Positions 1 through 14,460 of a stretch of 64,000 bases of DNA are shown here, piece by piece. This DNA is from Labia minor. Its lineage: Eukaryota; Arthropoda; Insecta; Dermaptera; Spongiphoridae. The notes beneath the pieces were generated by a model. It searched no databases and was not told the origin of the DNA. It saw nothing but the letters and a program-made list of their open reading frames with translations. A program made the translations under genes and the position numbers. Location of the stretch: contig OY720350.1 in assembly GCA_963082975.1 (NCBI GenBank), positions 11,750,910-11,814,909 of the forward strand. The letters run 5' to 3'. How positions within the stretch are numbered: position 1 is the stretch's first letter; the number at the start of each line of letters is the position of its first letter.

Positions 1-162
1 CTAGGGTCATCCTACGATGACCTTTCATAATTTTTACGGTAAGATTAAAAAATGAAATGTTTTAAAAATAAATAATAAATTCGTTCATTTTACATCATAA
101 AAATATTAAAAAAATATATTATTCATATTTATTACTAAAAATTATTTTTTTATGCCGAAAAC
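1..162 (+). repeat. Representative monomer, AAGATT subtype
   Basis: A full monomer with the diagnostic ACGGTAAGATT segment and the tail CATATTTATTACTAAAAATT, always followed by a CTAAGG-type monomer. The AAGATT mark recurs near 41, 1797, 4366, 6122, 13190, 16729, 19622, 22999, 34742, 44064, 48416, 51788, 53394, 54679 and 56606, so it is a convenient register for the higher-order structure. Confidence 0.9.
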
Positions 163-323
163 CTAAGGTCATCCTACGATGACCTTTCATAATTTTTTCG
201 GTAAAATTAAAAAATGAAATTTTTAAAAATAAATAATAAATTCGTTCATTTTACATCATAAAAATATTAAAAAAATATATTATTCATATTTCTAATTAAA
301 AATTATTTTTTTATGCCGACAAT
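163..323 (+). repeat. Representative monomer, CTAAGG subtype
   Basis: This subtype begins CTAAGGTCATC instead of CTAGGGTCATC, which lengthens the arms of the central palindrome from 7 to 9 bp (AAGGTCATC and GATGACCTT, 165-186). It carries CGGTAAAATT and GAAATTTTTAAAAATAAATA. It almost always follows a monomer ending TATTACTAAAAATT, showing that subtypes are inherited in fixed order. Confidence 0.9.
165..186. repeat. Extended palindrome of CTAAGG monomers (example)
   Basis: Arms AAGGTCATC and GATGACCTT (9 bp, perfect) around a CTAC spacer. In CTAGGG monomers only the inner 7 bp pair (GGTCATC and GATGACC). The palindrome is present, with occasional single-arm changes, in nearly every monomer of the window. 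Whether it binds a protein is unknown. Confidence 0.85.
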
Positions 324-475
324 CTAGGGTCATCCTACGATGACCTTTCATAATTTTTTCTGTAAAATTAAAAAATGAAATGTTTTAAAAAAAATAATAA
401 ATTCGTTCATTTTACATCATAAAAATATTAAAAAAATATATTATTCATATTTCTGATGAATAATTATTTTTTATG

Positions 476-632
476 CCGTCATCTACGATGACCTTTCATA
501 ATTTTTTCGGTAAAATTAAAAAATGAAATGTTTTAAAAAAAATAATAAATTCGTTCATTTTACATTATAAAAATATTAAAAAAATATATTATTGATATTT
601 CTGATGAATAATTATTTTTTTATGCCGAAAAC
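476..632 (+). repeat. Monomer with a 12-nt deletion at the palindrome
   Basis: The unit reads ATGCCGTCATCTACGATGAC at its start, lacking about 12 nt of the usual ATGCCGAAAATCTAGGGTCATCCTACG. A shorter palindrome (GTCATC, TAC, GATGAC) survives. The same rare deletion recurs at 4801, exactly 4,325 bp away, which marks the two as copies of one duplicated segment. Confidence 0.85.
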
Positions 633-793
633 CTAGGGTCATCCTACGATGACCTTTCATAATTTTTACGGTAAAATTAAACAATGAAATTTTTAAAAAT
701 AAATAATATATTCGTTCATTTTACATCATAAAAATATTAAAAAAATATATTATTCATATTTATTACTAAAAATTATTTTTTTATGCCGAAAAC
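633..793 (+). repeat. Representative monomer, AAACAATG subtype
   Basis: Diagnostic marks are ACGGTAAAATTAAACAATG and AATAATATATTCG (other subtypes read AATAATAAATTCG). It follows a monomer carrying CATTATAAAAATATT and is usually followed by a CTAAGG monomer. In the 36-57 kb region its tail is CTAATTAAAAATT instead of TATTACTAAAAATT, so the subtype has regional variants. Confidence 0.88.
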
Positions 794-2563
794 CTAAGGT
801 CATCCTACGATGACCTTTCATAATTTTTTCGGTAAAATTAAAAAATGAAATTTTTAAAAATAAATAATAAATTCGTTCATTTTACATCATAAAAATATTA
901 AAAAAATATATTATTGATATTTCTGATGAATAATTATTTTTTATGCCGAAAATCTAGGGTCATCCTACGATGACCTTTCATAATTTTTTCGGTAAAATTA
1001 AAAAATGAAATTTTTAAAAATAAATAATAAATTCGTTCATTTTACATCATAAAAATATTAAAAAAATATATTATTGATATTTCTGATGAATAATTATTTT
1101 TTATGACGAAAATCTAGGGTCATCCTACGATGAACTTTCATAATTTTTTCTTTAAAATTAAAAAATGAAATGTTTTAAAAAAAATAATAAATTCGTTCAT
1201 TTTACATCATAAAATTATTAAAAAAATATATTATTCATATTTGTAATTAAAAATTATTTTTTTATGCCGAAAACTTAGGGTCATCCTACGATGACCTTTC
1301 ATAATTTTTTCTGTAAAATTAAAAAATGAAATGTTTAAAAAAAAATAATAAATTCGTTCATTTTACATCATAAAAATATTAAAAAAATATATTATTCATA
1401 TTTCTAATTAAAAATTATTTTTTTATGCCGAAAATCTAGGGTCATCCTACGATGACCTTTCATAATTTTTTCTGTAAAATTAAAAAATGAAATGTTTTAA
1501 AAAAAATAATAAATTCGTTCATTTTACATCATAAAAATATTAAAAAAATATATTATTCATATTTCTGATGAATAATTATTTTTTATGCCGAAAATCTAGG
1601 GTCATCTTACGATGACCTTTCATAATTTTTTCGGTAAAATTAAAAAATGAAATGTTTTAAAAAAAATAATAAATTCGTTCATTTTACATTATAAAAATAT
1701 TAAAAAAATATATTATTGATATTTCTGATGAATAATTATTTTTTTATGCCGAAAACCTAGGGTCATCCTACGATGACCTTTCATAATTTTTACGGTAAGA
1801 TTAAAAAATGAAATGTTTTAAAAATAAATAATAAATTCGTTCATTTTACATCATAAAAATATTAAAAAAATATATTATTCATATTTATTACTAAAAATTA
1901 TTTTTTTATGCCGAAAACCTAAGGTCATCCTACGATGACCTTTCATAATTTTTTCGGTAAAATTAAAAAATGAAATTTTTAAAAATAAATAATAAATTCG
2001 TTCATTTTACATCATAAAAATATTAAAAAAATATATTATTGATATTTCTGATGAATAATTATTTTTTATGCCGAAAATCTAGGGTCATCCTACGATGACC
2101 TTTCATAATTTTTTCTGTAAAATTAAAAAATGAAATGTTTTAAAAAAAATAATAAATTCGTTCATTTTACATCATAAAAATATTAAAAAAATATATTATT
2201 CATATTTCTAATTAAAAATTATTTTTTTATGCCGAAAATCTAGGGTCATCCTACGATGACCTTTCATAATTTTTTCTGTAAAATTAAAAAATGAAATCTT
2301 TTAAAAAAAATAATAAATTCGTTCATTTTACATCATAAAAATATTAAAAAAATATATTATTCATATTTCTGATGAATAATTATTTTTTATGCCGAAAATC
2401 TAGGGTCATCCTACGATGACCTTTCATAATTTTTTCGGTAAAATTAAAAAATGAAATTTTTAAAAATAAATAATAAATTCGTTCATTTTACATCATAAAA
2501 TTATTAAAAAAATATATTATTGATATTTCTGATGAATAATTATTTTTTATGCCGAAAATCTAG

Positions 2564-2581
2564 GGTCATCCTAGGATGACC
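2564..2581. repeat. Perfect 18-bp palindrome (CTAG centre)
   Basis: Here the usual CTAC centre is CTAG, giving GGTCATCCTAGGATGACC, identical to its reverse complement. Four other copies lie at 34705, 39374, 42423 and 44027. Confidence 0.9.
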
Positions 2582-4325
2582 TTTCATAATTTTTTCGGTA
2601 AAATTAAAAAATGAAATGTTTTAAAAAAAATAATAAATTCGTTCATTTTACATTATAAAAATATTAAAAAAATATATTATTGATATTTCTGATGAATAAT
2701 TATTTTTTTATGCCGAAAACCTAGGGTCATCCTACGATGACCTTTCGTAATTTTTACGGTAAAATTAAACAAAGAAATTTTTAAAAATAAATAATATATT
2801 CGTTCATTTTACATCATAAAAATATTAAAAAAATATATTATTCATATTTATTACTAAAAATTATTTTTTTATGCCGAAAACCTAAGGTCTTCCTACGATG
2901 ACCTTTCATAATTTTTTCGGTAAAATTAAAAAATGAAATTTTTAAAAATAAATAATAAATTCGTTCATTTAACATCATAAAAATATTAAAAAAATATATT
3001 ATTGATATTTCTGATGAATAATTATTTTTTATGCCGAAAATCTAGGGTCATCCTACGATGACCTTTCATAATTTTTTCGGTAAAATTAAAAAATGAAATA
3101 TTTTAAAAAAAATAATAAATTCGTTCATTTTACATTATAAAAACATTAAAAAAATATATTATTGATATTTCTGATGAATAATTATTTTTTTATGCCGAAA
3201 ACCTAGGGTCATCCTACGATGACCTTTCATAATTTTTACGGTAAAATTAAACAATGAAATTTTTAAAAATAAATAATATATTCGTTCATTTTACATCATA
3301 AAAATATTAAAAAAATATATTATTGATATTTCTGATGAATAATTATTTTTTATGCCGAAAATCTAGGGTCATCCTACGATGATCTTTCATAATTTTTTCG
3401 GTAAAATTAAAAAATGAAATTTTTAAAAATAAATAATAAATTCGTTCATTTTACATCATAAAAATATTAAAAAAATATATTATTCATATTTCTAATTAAA
3501 AATTATTTTTTTATGCCGAAAACTTAGGGTCATCCTACGATGACCTTTCATAATTTTTTCTGTAAAATTAAAAAATGAAATGTTTAAAAAAAAATAATAA
3601 ATTCGTTCTTTTTACATCATAAAAATATTAAAAAAATATAGTATTGATATTTCTGATGAATAATTATTTTTTATGCCGAAAATCTAGGGTCATCCTACGA
3701 TGACCTTTCATAATTTTTTCGGTAAAATTAAAAAATGAAATATTTTAAAAAAAATAATAAATTCGTTCATTTTACATTATAAAAATTTTAAAAAAATATA
3801 TTATTGATATTTCTGATGAATAATTATTTTTTTATGCCGAAAACCTAGGGTCATCCTACGATGACCTTTCATAATTTTTACGGTAAAATTAAACAATGAA
3901 ATTTTTAAAAATAAATAATATATTCGTTCATTTTACATCATAAAAATATTAAAAAAATATATTATTCATATTAATTACTAAAAATTATTTTTTTATGCCG
4001 AAAACCTAAGGTCATCCTACGATGACTTTTCATAATTTTTTCGGTAAAATTAAAAAATGAAATTTTTAAAAATAAATAATAAATTCGTTCATTTTACATC
4101 ATAAAAATATTAAAAAAATATATTATTGATATTTCTGATGAATAATTATTTTTTATGCCGAAAATCTAGGGTCATCCTACGATGACCTTTCATAATTATT
4201 TCGGTAAAATTAAAAAATGAAATTTTTAAAAATAAATAATAAATTCGTTCATGTTACATCATAAAAATATTAAAAAATATATTATTCAGATTTCTTAGTA
4301 AAAATTATTTTTTTATGCCGAAAAC

Positions 4326-7185
4326 CTAGGGTCATCCTACGATGACCTTTCATAATTTTTACGGTAAGATTAAAAAATGAAATGTTTTAAAAATAAATAA
4401 TAAATTCGTTCATTTTACATCATAAAAATATTAAAAAAATATATTATTCATATTTATTACTAAAAATTATTTTTTTATGCCGAAAACCTAAGGTCATCCT
4501 ACGATGACCTTTCATAATTTTTTCGGTAAAATTAAAAAATGAAATTTTTAAAAATAAATAATAAATTCGTTCATTTTACATCATAAAAATATTAAAAAAA
4601 TATATTATTCATATTTCTAATTAAAAATTATTTTTTTATGCCGAAAATCTAGGGTCATCCTACGATGACCTTTCATAATTTTTTCTGTAAAATTAAAAAA
4701 TGAAATGTTTTAAAAAAAATAATAAATTCGTTCATTTTACATCATAAAAATATTAAAAAAATATATTATTCATATTTCTGATGAATAATTATTTTTTATG
4801 CCGTCATCTACGATGACCTTTCATAATTTTTTCGGTAAAATTAAAAAATGAAATGTTTTAAAAAAAATAATAAATTCGTTCATTTTACATTATAAAAATA
4901 TTAAAAAAATATATTATTGATATTTCTGATGAATAATTATTTTTTTATGCCGAAAACCTAGGGTCATCCTACGATGACCTTTCATAATTTTTACGGTAAA
5001 ATTAAACAATGAAATTTTTAAAAATAAATAATATATTCGTTCATTTTACATCATAAAAATATTAAAAAAATATATTATTCATATTTATTACTAAAAATTA
5101 TTTTTTTATGCCGAAAACCTAAGGTCATCCTACGATGACCTTTCATAATTTTTTCGGTAAAATTAAAAAATGAAATTTTTAAAAATAAATAATAAATTCG
5201 TTCATTTTACATCATAAAAATATTAAAAAAATATATTATTGATATTTCTGATGAATAATTATTTTTTATGCCGAAAATCTAGGGTCATCCTACGATGACC
5301 TTTCATAATTTTTTCGGTAAAATTAAAAAATGAAATTTTTAAAAATAAATAATAAATTCGTTCATTTTACATCATAAAAATATTAAAAAAATATATTATT
5401 GATATTTCTGATGAATAATTATTTTTTATGACGAAAATCTAGGGTCATCCTACGATGAACTTTCATAATTTTTTCTTTAAAATTAAAAAATGAAATGTTT
5501 TAAAAAAAATAATAAATTCGTTCATTTTACATCATAAAATTATTAAAAAAATATATTATTCATATTTGTAATTAAAAATTATTTTTTTATGCCGAAAACT
5601 TAGGGTCATCCTACGATGACCTTTCATAATTTTTTCTGTAAAATTAAAAAATGAAATGTTTTAAAAAAAATAATAAATTCGTTCATTTTACATCATAAAA
5701 ATATTAAAAAAATATATTATTCATATTTCTAATTAAAAATTATTTTTTTATGCCGAAAATCTAGGGTCATCCTACGATGACCTTTCATAATTTTTTCTGT
5801 AAAATTAAAAAATGAAATGTTTTAAAAAAAATAATAAATTCGTTCATTTTACATCATAAAAATATTAAAAAAATATATTATTCATATTTCTGATGAATAA
5901 TTATTTTTTATGCCGAAAATCTAGGGTCATCTTACGATGACCTTTCATAATTTTTTCGGTAAAATTAAAAAATGAAATGTTTTAAAAAAAATAATAAATT
6001 CGTTCATTTTACATTATAAAAATATTAAAAAAATATATTATTGATATTTCTGATGAATAATTATTTTTTTATGCCGAAAACCTAGGGTCATCCTACGATG
6101 ACCTTTCATAATTTTTACGGTAAGATTAAAAAATGAAATGTTTTAAAAATAAATAATAAATTCGTTCATTTTACATCATAAAAATATTAAAAAAATATAT
6201 TATTCATATTTATTACTAAAAATTATTTTTTTATGCCGAAAACCTAAGGTCATCCTACGATGACCTTTCATAATTTTTTCGGTAAAATTAAAAAATGAAA
6301 TTTTTAAAAATAAATAATAAATTCGTTCATTTTACATCATAAAAATATTAAAAAAATATATTATTGATATTTCTGATGAATAATTATTTTTTATGCCGAA
6401 AATCTAGGGTCATCCTACGATGACCTTTCATAATTTTTTCTGTAAAATTAAAAAATGAAATGTTTTAAAAAAAATAATAAATTCGTTCATTTTACATCAT
6501 AAAAATATTAAAAAAATATATTATTCATATTTCTAATTAAAAATTATTTTTTTATGCCGAAAATCTAGGGTCATCCTACGATGACCTTTCATAATTTTTT
6601 CTGTAAAATTAAAAAATGAAATGTTTTAAAAAAAATAATAAATTCGTTCATTTTACATCATAAAAATATTAAAAAAATATATTATTCATATTTCTGATGA
6701 ATAATTATTTTTTATGCCGAAAATCTAGGGTCATCCTACGATGACCTTTCATAATTTTTTCGGTAAAATTAAAAAATGAAATTTTTAAAAATAAATAATA
6801 AATTCGTTCATTTTACATCATAAAATTATTAAAAAAATATATTATTGATATTTCTGATGAATAATTATTTTTTATGCCGAAAATCTAGGGTCATCCTACG
6901 ATGACCTTTCATAATTTTTTCGGTAAAATTAAAAAATGAAATGTTTTAAAAAAAATAATAAATTCGTTCATTTTACATTATAAAAATATTAAAAAAATAT
7001 ATTATTGATATTTCTGATGAATAATTATTTTTTTATGCCGAAAACCTAGGGTCATCCTACGATGACCTTTCATAATTTTTACGGTAAAATTAAACAATGA
7101 AATTTTTAAAAATAAATAATATATTCGTTCATTTTACATCATAAAAATATTAAAAAAATATATTATTCATATTTATTACTAAAAA
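4326..7185 (+). repeat. Higher-order segment A, copy 2
   Basis: Duplicate of the first 2.86 kb of the window at a constant offset of 4,325 bp. Just beyond the right end the register changes: the GATGATC variant at 3381 pairs with 7385 (offset 4,004), so two monomers are missing between the markers in this copy. That is the footprint of unequal exchange in whole-monomer steps. Confidence 0.85.
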
Positions 7186-8339
7186 TTATTTTTTTATGCC
7201 GAAAACCTAAGGTCATCCTACGATGAGGTTTCATAATTTTTTCGGTAAAATTAAAAAATGAAATTTTTAAAAATAAATAATAAATTCGTTCATTTTACAT
7301 CATAAAAATATTAAAAAAATATATTATTGATATTTCTGATGAATAATTATTTTTTATGCCGAAAATCTAGGGTCATCCTACGATGATCTTTCATAATTTT
7401 TTCGGTAAAATTAAAAAATGAAATTTTTAAAAATAAATAATAAATTCGTTCATTTTACATCATAAAAATATTAAAAAAATATATTATTCATATTTCTAAT
7501 TAAAAATTATTTTTTTATGCCGAAAACTTAGGGTCATCCTACGATGACCTTTCACAATTTTTTCTGTAAAATTAAAAAATGAAATGTTTTAAAAAAAATA
7601 ATAAATTCGTTCTTTTTACGTCATAAAAATATTAAAAAAATATATTATTCATATTTGTAATTAAAAATTATTTTTTTATGCCGAAAACTTAGGGTCATCC
7701 TACGATGACCTTTCATAATTTTTTCTGTAAAATTAAAAAATGAAATGTTTTAAAAAAAATAATAAATTCGTTCATTTTACATCATAAAAATATTAAAGAA
7801 ATATATTATTCATATTTCTAATTAAAAATTATTTTTTTATGCCGAAAACCTAGGGTCATCCTACGATGACCTTTCATAATATTTTCTGTAAAATTAAAAA
7901 ATGAAATGTTTTAAAAAAAATAATAAATTCGTTCATTTTACATCATAAAAATATTAAAAAAATATATTATTCATATTTCTAATTAAAAATTATTTTTTTA
8001 TGCCGAAAATCTAGGGTCATCCTACGATGACCTTTCATAATTTTTTCTGTAAAATTAAAAAATGAAATGTTTTAAAAAAAATAATAAATTCGTTCATTTT
8101 ACATCATAAAAATATTAAAAAAATATATTATTCATATTTCTGATGAATAATTATTTTTTATGCCGAAAATCTAGGGTCATCCTACGATGACCTTTCATAA
8201 TTTTTTCGGTAAAATTAAAAAATGAAATTTTTAAAAATAAATAATAAATTCGTTCATTTTACATCATAAAATTATTAAAAAAATATATTATTGATATTTC
8301 TGATGAATAATTATTTTTTATGCCGAAAATCTAGGGTCA

Positions 8340-9484
8340 TCCTACGATGACCTTTCATAATTTTTTCGGTAAAATTAAAAAATGAAATGTTTTAAAAAAA
8401 ATAATAAATTCGTTCATTTTACATTATAAAAATATTAAAAAAATATATTATTGATATTTCTGATGAATAATTATTTTTTTATGCCGAAAACCTAGGGTCA
8501 TCCTACGATGACCTTTCATAATTTTTACGGTAAAATTAAACAATGAAATTTTTAAAAATAAATAATATATTCGTTCATTTTACATCATAAAAATATTAAA
8601 AAAATATATTATTCATATTTATTACTAAAAATTATTTTTTTATGCCGAAAACCTAAGGTCATCCTACGATGACCTTTCATAATTTTTTCGGTAAAATTAA
8701 AAAATGAAATTTTTAAAAATAAATAATAAATTCGTTCATTTTACATCATAAAAATATTAAAAAAATATATTATTGATATTTCTGATGAATAATTATTTTT
8801 TATGCCGAAAATCTAGGGTCATCCTACGATGACCTTTCATAATTTTTTCGGTAAAATTAAAAAATGAAATTTTTAAAAATAAATAATAAATTCGTTCATT
8901 TTACATCATAAAAATATTAAAAAAATATATTATTGATATTTCTGATGAATAATTATTTTTTATGACGAAAATCTAGGGTCATCCTACGATGAACTTTCAT
9001 AATTTTTTCTTTAAAATTAAAAAATGAAATGTTTTAAAAAAAATAATAAATTCGTTCATTTTACATCATAAAATTATTAAAAAAATATATTATTCATATT
9101 TGTAATTAAAAATTATTTTTTTATGCCGAAAACTTAGGGTCATCCTACGATGACCTTTCATAATTTTTTCTGTAAAATTAAAAAATGAAATGTTTTAAAA
9201 AAAATAATAAATTCGTTCATTTTACATCATAAAAATATTAAAAAAATATATTATTCATATTTCTAATTAAAAATTATTTTTTTATGCCGAAAATCTAGGG
9301 TCATCCTACGATGACCTTTCATAATTTTTTCTGTAAAATTAAAAAATGAAATGTTTTAAAAAAAATAATAAATTCGTTCATTTTACATCATAAAAATATT
9401 AAAAAAATATATTATTCATATTTCTGATGAATAATTATTTTTTATGCCGAAAATCTAGGGTCATCTTACGATGACCTTTCATAA
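8340..9484 (+). repeat. Higher-order segment B (partner 4806-5950, offset 3,534)
   Basis: About 1.1 kb repeats the order seen at 4806-5950, sharing ATGACGAAAATC (5428 and 8962) and CTTACGATG (5931 and 9465). With segment A, this part of the array is present three times (about 481-1625, 4806-5950 and 8340-9484). Boundaries were judged by eye. Confidence 0.75.
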
Positions 9485-9649
9485 TTTTTTCTGTAAAATT
9501 AAAAAATGAAATGTTTTAAAAAAAATAATAAATTCGTTCATTTTACATCATAAAAATATTAAAAAAATATATTATTCATATTTCTAATTAAAAATTATTT
9601 TTTTATGCCGAAAATCTAGGGTCATCCTACGATGACCTTTCATAATTTT

Positions 9650-11026
9650 TTCTGTAAAATTAAAAAATGAAATGTTTTAAAAAAAATAATAAATTCGTTC
9701 ATTTTACATCATAAAAATATTAAAAAAATATATTATTCATATTTCTGATGAATAATTATTTTTTATGCCGAAAATCTAGGGTCATCCTACGATGACCTTT
9801 CATAATTTTTTCGGTAAAATTAAAAAATGAAATTTTTAAAAATAAATAATAAATTCGTTCATTTTACATCATAAAATTATTAAAAAAATATATTATTGAT
9901 ATTTCTGATGAATAATTATTTTTTATGCCGAAAATCTAGGGTCATCCTACGATGACCTTTCATAATTTTTTCGGTAAAATTAAAAAATGAAATGTTTTAA
10001 AAAAAATAATAAATTCGTTCATTTTACATTATAAAAATATTAAAAAAATATATTATTGATATTTCTGATGAATAATTATTTTTTTATGCCGAAAACCTAG
10101 GGTCATCCTACGATGACCTTTCATAATTTTTACGGTAAAATTAAACAATGAAATTTTTAAAAATAAATAATATATTCGTTCATTTTACATCATAAAAATA
10201 TTAAAAAAATATATTATTCATATTTATTACTAAAAATTATTTTTTTATGCCGAAAACCTAAGGTCATCCTACGATGAGGTTTCATAATTTTTTCGGTAAA
10301 ATTAAAAAATGAAATTTTTAAAAATAAATAATAAATTCGTTCATTTTACATCATAAAAATATTAAAAAAATATATTATTGATATTTCTGATGAATAATTA
10401 TTTTTTATGCCGAAAATCTAGGGTCATCCTACGATGATCTTTCATAATTTTTTCGGTAAAATTAAAAAATGAAATTTTTAAAAATAAATAATAAATTCGT
10501 TCATTTTACATCATAAAAATATTAAAAAAATATATTATTCATATTTCTAATTAAAAATTATTTTTTTATGCCGAAAACTTAGGGTCATCCTACGATGACC
10601 TTTCACAATTTTTTCTGTAAAATTAAAAAATGAAATGTTTTAAAAAAAATAATAAATTCGTTCTTTTTACGTCATAAAAATATTAAAAAAATATATTATT
10701 CATATTTGTAATTAAAAATTATTTTTTTATGCCGAAAACTTAGGGTCATCCTACGATGACCTTTCATAATTTTTTCTGTAAAATTAAAAAATGAAATGTT
10801 TTAAAAAAAATAATAAATTCGTTCATTTTACATCATAAAAATATTAAAGAAATATATTATTCATATTTCTAATTAAAAATTATTTTTTTATGCCGAAAAC
10901 CTAGGGTCATCCTACGATGACCTTTCATAATATTTTCTGTAAAATTAAAAAATGAAATGTTTTAAAAAAAATAATAAATTCGTTCATTTTACATCATAAA
11001 AATATTAAAAAAATATATTATTCATA
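9650..11026 (+). repeat. Higher-order segment C (partner 6600-7975, offset 3,051)
   Basis: Shares the rare arm variant GATGAGGTTT (7221 and 10272), GATGATC (7385 and 10436) and ATAATATTTTCTG (7880 and 10931) with a segment 3,051 bp upstream, about 19 monomers. The copies part after about 7975/11026, where one tail reads CTAATTAAAAATT and the other CTGATGAATAATT. Confidence 0.8.
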
Positions 11027-11929
11027 TTTCTGATGAATAATTATTTTTTATGCCGAAAATCTAGGGTCATCCTACGATGACCTTTCATAATTTTTTCGGT
11101 AAAATTAAAAAATGAAATGTTTTAAAAAAAATAATAAATTCGTTCATTTTACATTATAAAAATATTAAAAAAATATATTATTGATATTTCTGATGAATAA
11201 TTATTTTTTTATGCCGAAAACCTAGGGTCATCCTACGATGACCTTTCATAATTTTTACGGTAAAATTAAACAATGAAATTTTTAAAAATAAATAATATAT
11301 TCGTTCATTTTACATCATAAAAATATTAAAAAAATATATTATTCATATTTATTACTAAAAATTATTTTTTTATGCCGAAAACCTAAGGTCTTCCTACGAT
11401 GACCTTTCATAATTTTTTCGGTAAAATTAAAAAATGAAATTTTTAAAAATAAATAATAAATTCGTTCATTTAACATCATAAAAATATTAAAAAAATATAT
11501 TATTGATATTTCTGATGAATAATTATTTTTTATGCCGAAAATCTAGGGTCATCCTACGATGATCTTTCATAATTTTTTCGGTAAAATTTAAAAATGAAAT
11601 TTTTAAAAATAAATAATAAATTCGTTCATTTTACATCATAAAAATATTAAAAAAATATATTATTCATATTTCTAATTAAAAATTATTTTTTTATGCCGAA
11701 AACTTAGGGTCATCCTACGATGACCTTTCACAATTTTTTCTGTAAAATTAAAAAATGAAATGTTTTAAAAAAAATAATAAATTCGTTCTTTTTACATCAT
11801 AAAAATATTAAAAAAATATATTATTCATATTTGTAATTAAAAATTATTTTTTTATGCCGAAAACTTAGGGTCATCCTACGATGACCTTTAATAATTTTTT
11901 CTGTAAAATTAAAAAATGAAATGTTTTAA

Positions 11930-14460
11930 AAAAAATAATAAATTCGTTCATTTTACATCATAAAAATATTAAAAAAATATATTATTCATATTTCTAATTA
12001 AAAATTATTTTTTTATGCCGAAAACCTAGGGTCATCCTACGATGACCTTTCATAATATTTTCTGTAAAATTAAAAAATGAAATGTTTTAAAAAAAATAAT
12101 AAATTCGTTCATTTTACATCATAAAAATATTAAAAAAATATATTATTCATATTTCTGATGAATAATTATTTTTTATGCCGAAAATCTAGGGTCATCCTAC
12201 GATGACCTTTCATAATTTTTTCGGTAAAATTAAAAAATGAAATGTTTTAAAAAAAATAATAAATTCGTTCATTTTACATTATAAAAATATTAAAAAAATA
12301 TATTATTGATATTTCTGATGAATAATTATTTTTTTATGCCGAAAACCTAGGGTCATCCTACGATGACCTTTCATAATTTTTTCTGTAAAATTAAAAAATG
12401 AAATGTTTTAAAAAAAATAATAAATTCGTTCATTTTACATCATAAAAATATTAAAAAAATATATTATTCATATTTCTGATGAATAATTATTTTTTATGCC
12501 GAAAATCTAGGGTCATCCTACGATGACCTTTCATGATTTTTTCGGTAAAATTAAAAAATGAAATTTTTAAAAATAAATAATAAATTCGTTCATTTTACAT
12601 CATAAAAATATTAAAAAAATATATTATTGATATTTCTGATGAATAATTATTTTTTATGCCGAAAATCTAGGGTCATCCTACGATGACCTTTCATAATTTT
12701 TTCTGTAAAATTAAAAAATGAAATGTTTTAAAAAAAATAATAAATTCGTTCATTTTACATCATAAAATTATTAAAAAAATATATTATTGATATTTCTGAT
12801 GAATAATTATTTTTTATGCCGAAAATCTAGGGTCATCCTACGATGACCTTTCATAATTTTTTCGGTAAAATTAAAAAATGAAATGTTTTAAAAAAAATAA
12901 TAAATTCGTTCATTTTACATTATAAAAATATTAAAAAAATATATTATTGATATTTCTGATGAATAATTATTTTTTTATGCCGAAAACCTAGGGTCATCCT
13001 ACGATGACCTTTCATAATTTTTACGGTAAAATTAAAAAATGAAATTTTTAAAAATAAATAATAAATTCGTTCATTTTACATCCTAAAAATATTAAAAAAA
13101 TATATTATTCATATTTCTTAGTAAAAATTATTTTTTTATGCCGAAAACCTAGGGTCATCCTACGATGACCTTTCATAATTTTTACGGTAAGATTAAAAAA
13201 TGAAATGTTTTAAAAAAAATAATAAATTCGTTCATTTTACATCATAAAAATATTAAAAAAATATATTATTCATATTTATTACTAAAAATTAATTTTTTAT
13301 GCCGAAAACCTAAGGTCATCCTACGATGACCTTTCATAATTTTTTCGGTAAAATTAAAAAATGAAATTTTTAAAAATAAATAATAAATTCGTTCATTTTA
13401 CATCATAAAAATATTAAAAAAATATATTATTCATATATCTAATTAAAAATTATTTTTTTATGCCGAAAACCTAGGGTCATCCTACGATGACCTTTCATAA
13501 TTTTTTCTGTAAAATTAAAAAATGAAATGTTTTAAAAAAAATAATAAATTCGTTCATTTTACATCATAAAAATATTAAAAAAATATATTATTGATATTTC
13601 TGATGAATAATTATTTTTTATGCCGAAAATCTAGGGTCATCCTACGATGACCTTTCATAATTTTTTCGGTAAAATTAAAAAATGAAATTTTTAAAAATAA
13701 ATAATAAATTCGTTCATTTTACATCATAAAAATATTAAAAAAATATATTATTCATATTTCTAATTAAAAATTATTTTTTTATGCCGAAAACCTAGGGTCA
13801 TCCTACGATGACCTTTCATAATTTTTTCTGTAAAATTAAAAAATGAAATGTTTTAAAAAAAATAATAAATTCGTTCTTTTTACATCATAAAAATATTAAA
13901 AAAATATATTATTGATATTTCTGATGAATAATTATTTTTTAATGCCGAAAATCTAGGGTCATCCTACGATGACCTTTCATAATTTTTTCGGTAAAATTAA
14001 AAAATGAAATGTTTTAAAAAAAATAATAAATTCGTTCATTTTACATTATAAAAATATTAAAAAAATATATTATTGATATTTCTGATGAATAATTATTTTT
14101 TTATGCCGAAAACCTAGGGTCATCCTACGATGACCTTTCATAATTTTTACGGTAAAATTAAACAATGTAATTTTTAAAAATAAATAATATATTCGTTCAT
14201 TTTAAATCATAAAAATATTAAAAAAATATATTATTCATATTTATTACTAAAAATTATTTTTTTATGCCGAAAACCTAAGGTCATCCTACGATGACCTTTC
14301 ATAATATTTTCGGTAAAATTAAAAAATGAAATTTTTAAAAATAAATAATAAATTCGTTCATTTTACATCATAAAAATATTAAAAAAATATATTATTCATA
14401 TTTCTAATTAAAAATTATTTTTTTATGCCGAAAACTTAGGGTCATCCTACGATGACCTTT
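11930..14460 (+). repeat. Higher-order segment D, copy 1
   Basis: First of four related HOR copies. Ordered markers are CATGATTTTTTCGG (12531), TACATCCTAAAAA with tail CTTAGTAAAAATT (13081), AAGATT (13190), ATTAATTTTTTATGCC (near 13291), CATATATCT (13431), TTTTTTAATGCC (near 13940), AACAATGTAATTTT (near 14162) and ATAATATTTTCGG (near 14305). All recur 3,539 bp downstream. After the AAACTTAGGG monomer near 14440 it continues as CTGTAAAATT with TTTTAAAAATAAATA, unlike copy 2. Confidence 0.85.

Larger units (their letters stand above)
1..2860 (+). repeat. Higher-order segment A, copy 1 (partner 4326-7185)
   Basis: Subtype order and private variants match the segment 4,325 bp downstream: AAGATT at 41/4366 and 1797/6122, the 12-nt deletion at 476/4801, ATGACGAAAATC at 1103/5428, and CTTACGATG at 1606/5931. 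The partners differ at a few sites, for example CTAGGATG at 2571 against CTACGATG at 6896. The 4,325-bp spacing is about 27 monomers. The left end may lie outside the window and the right boundary is approximate. Confidence 0.85.
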
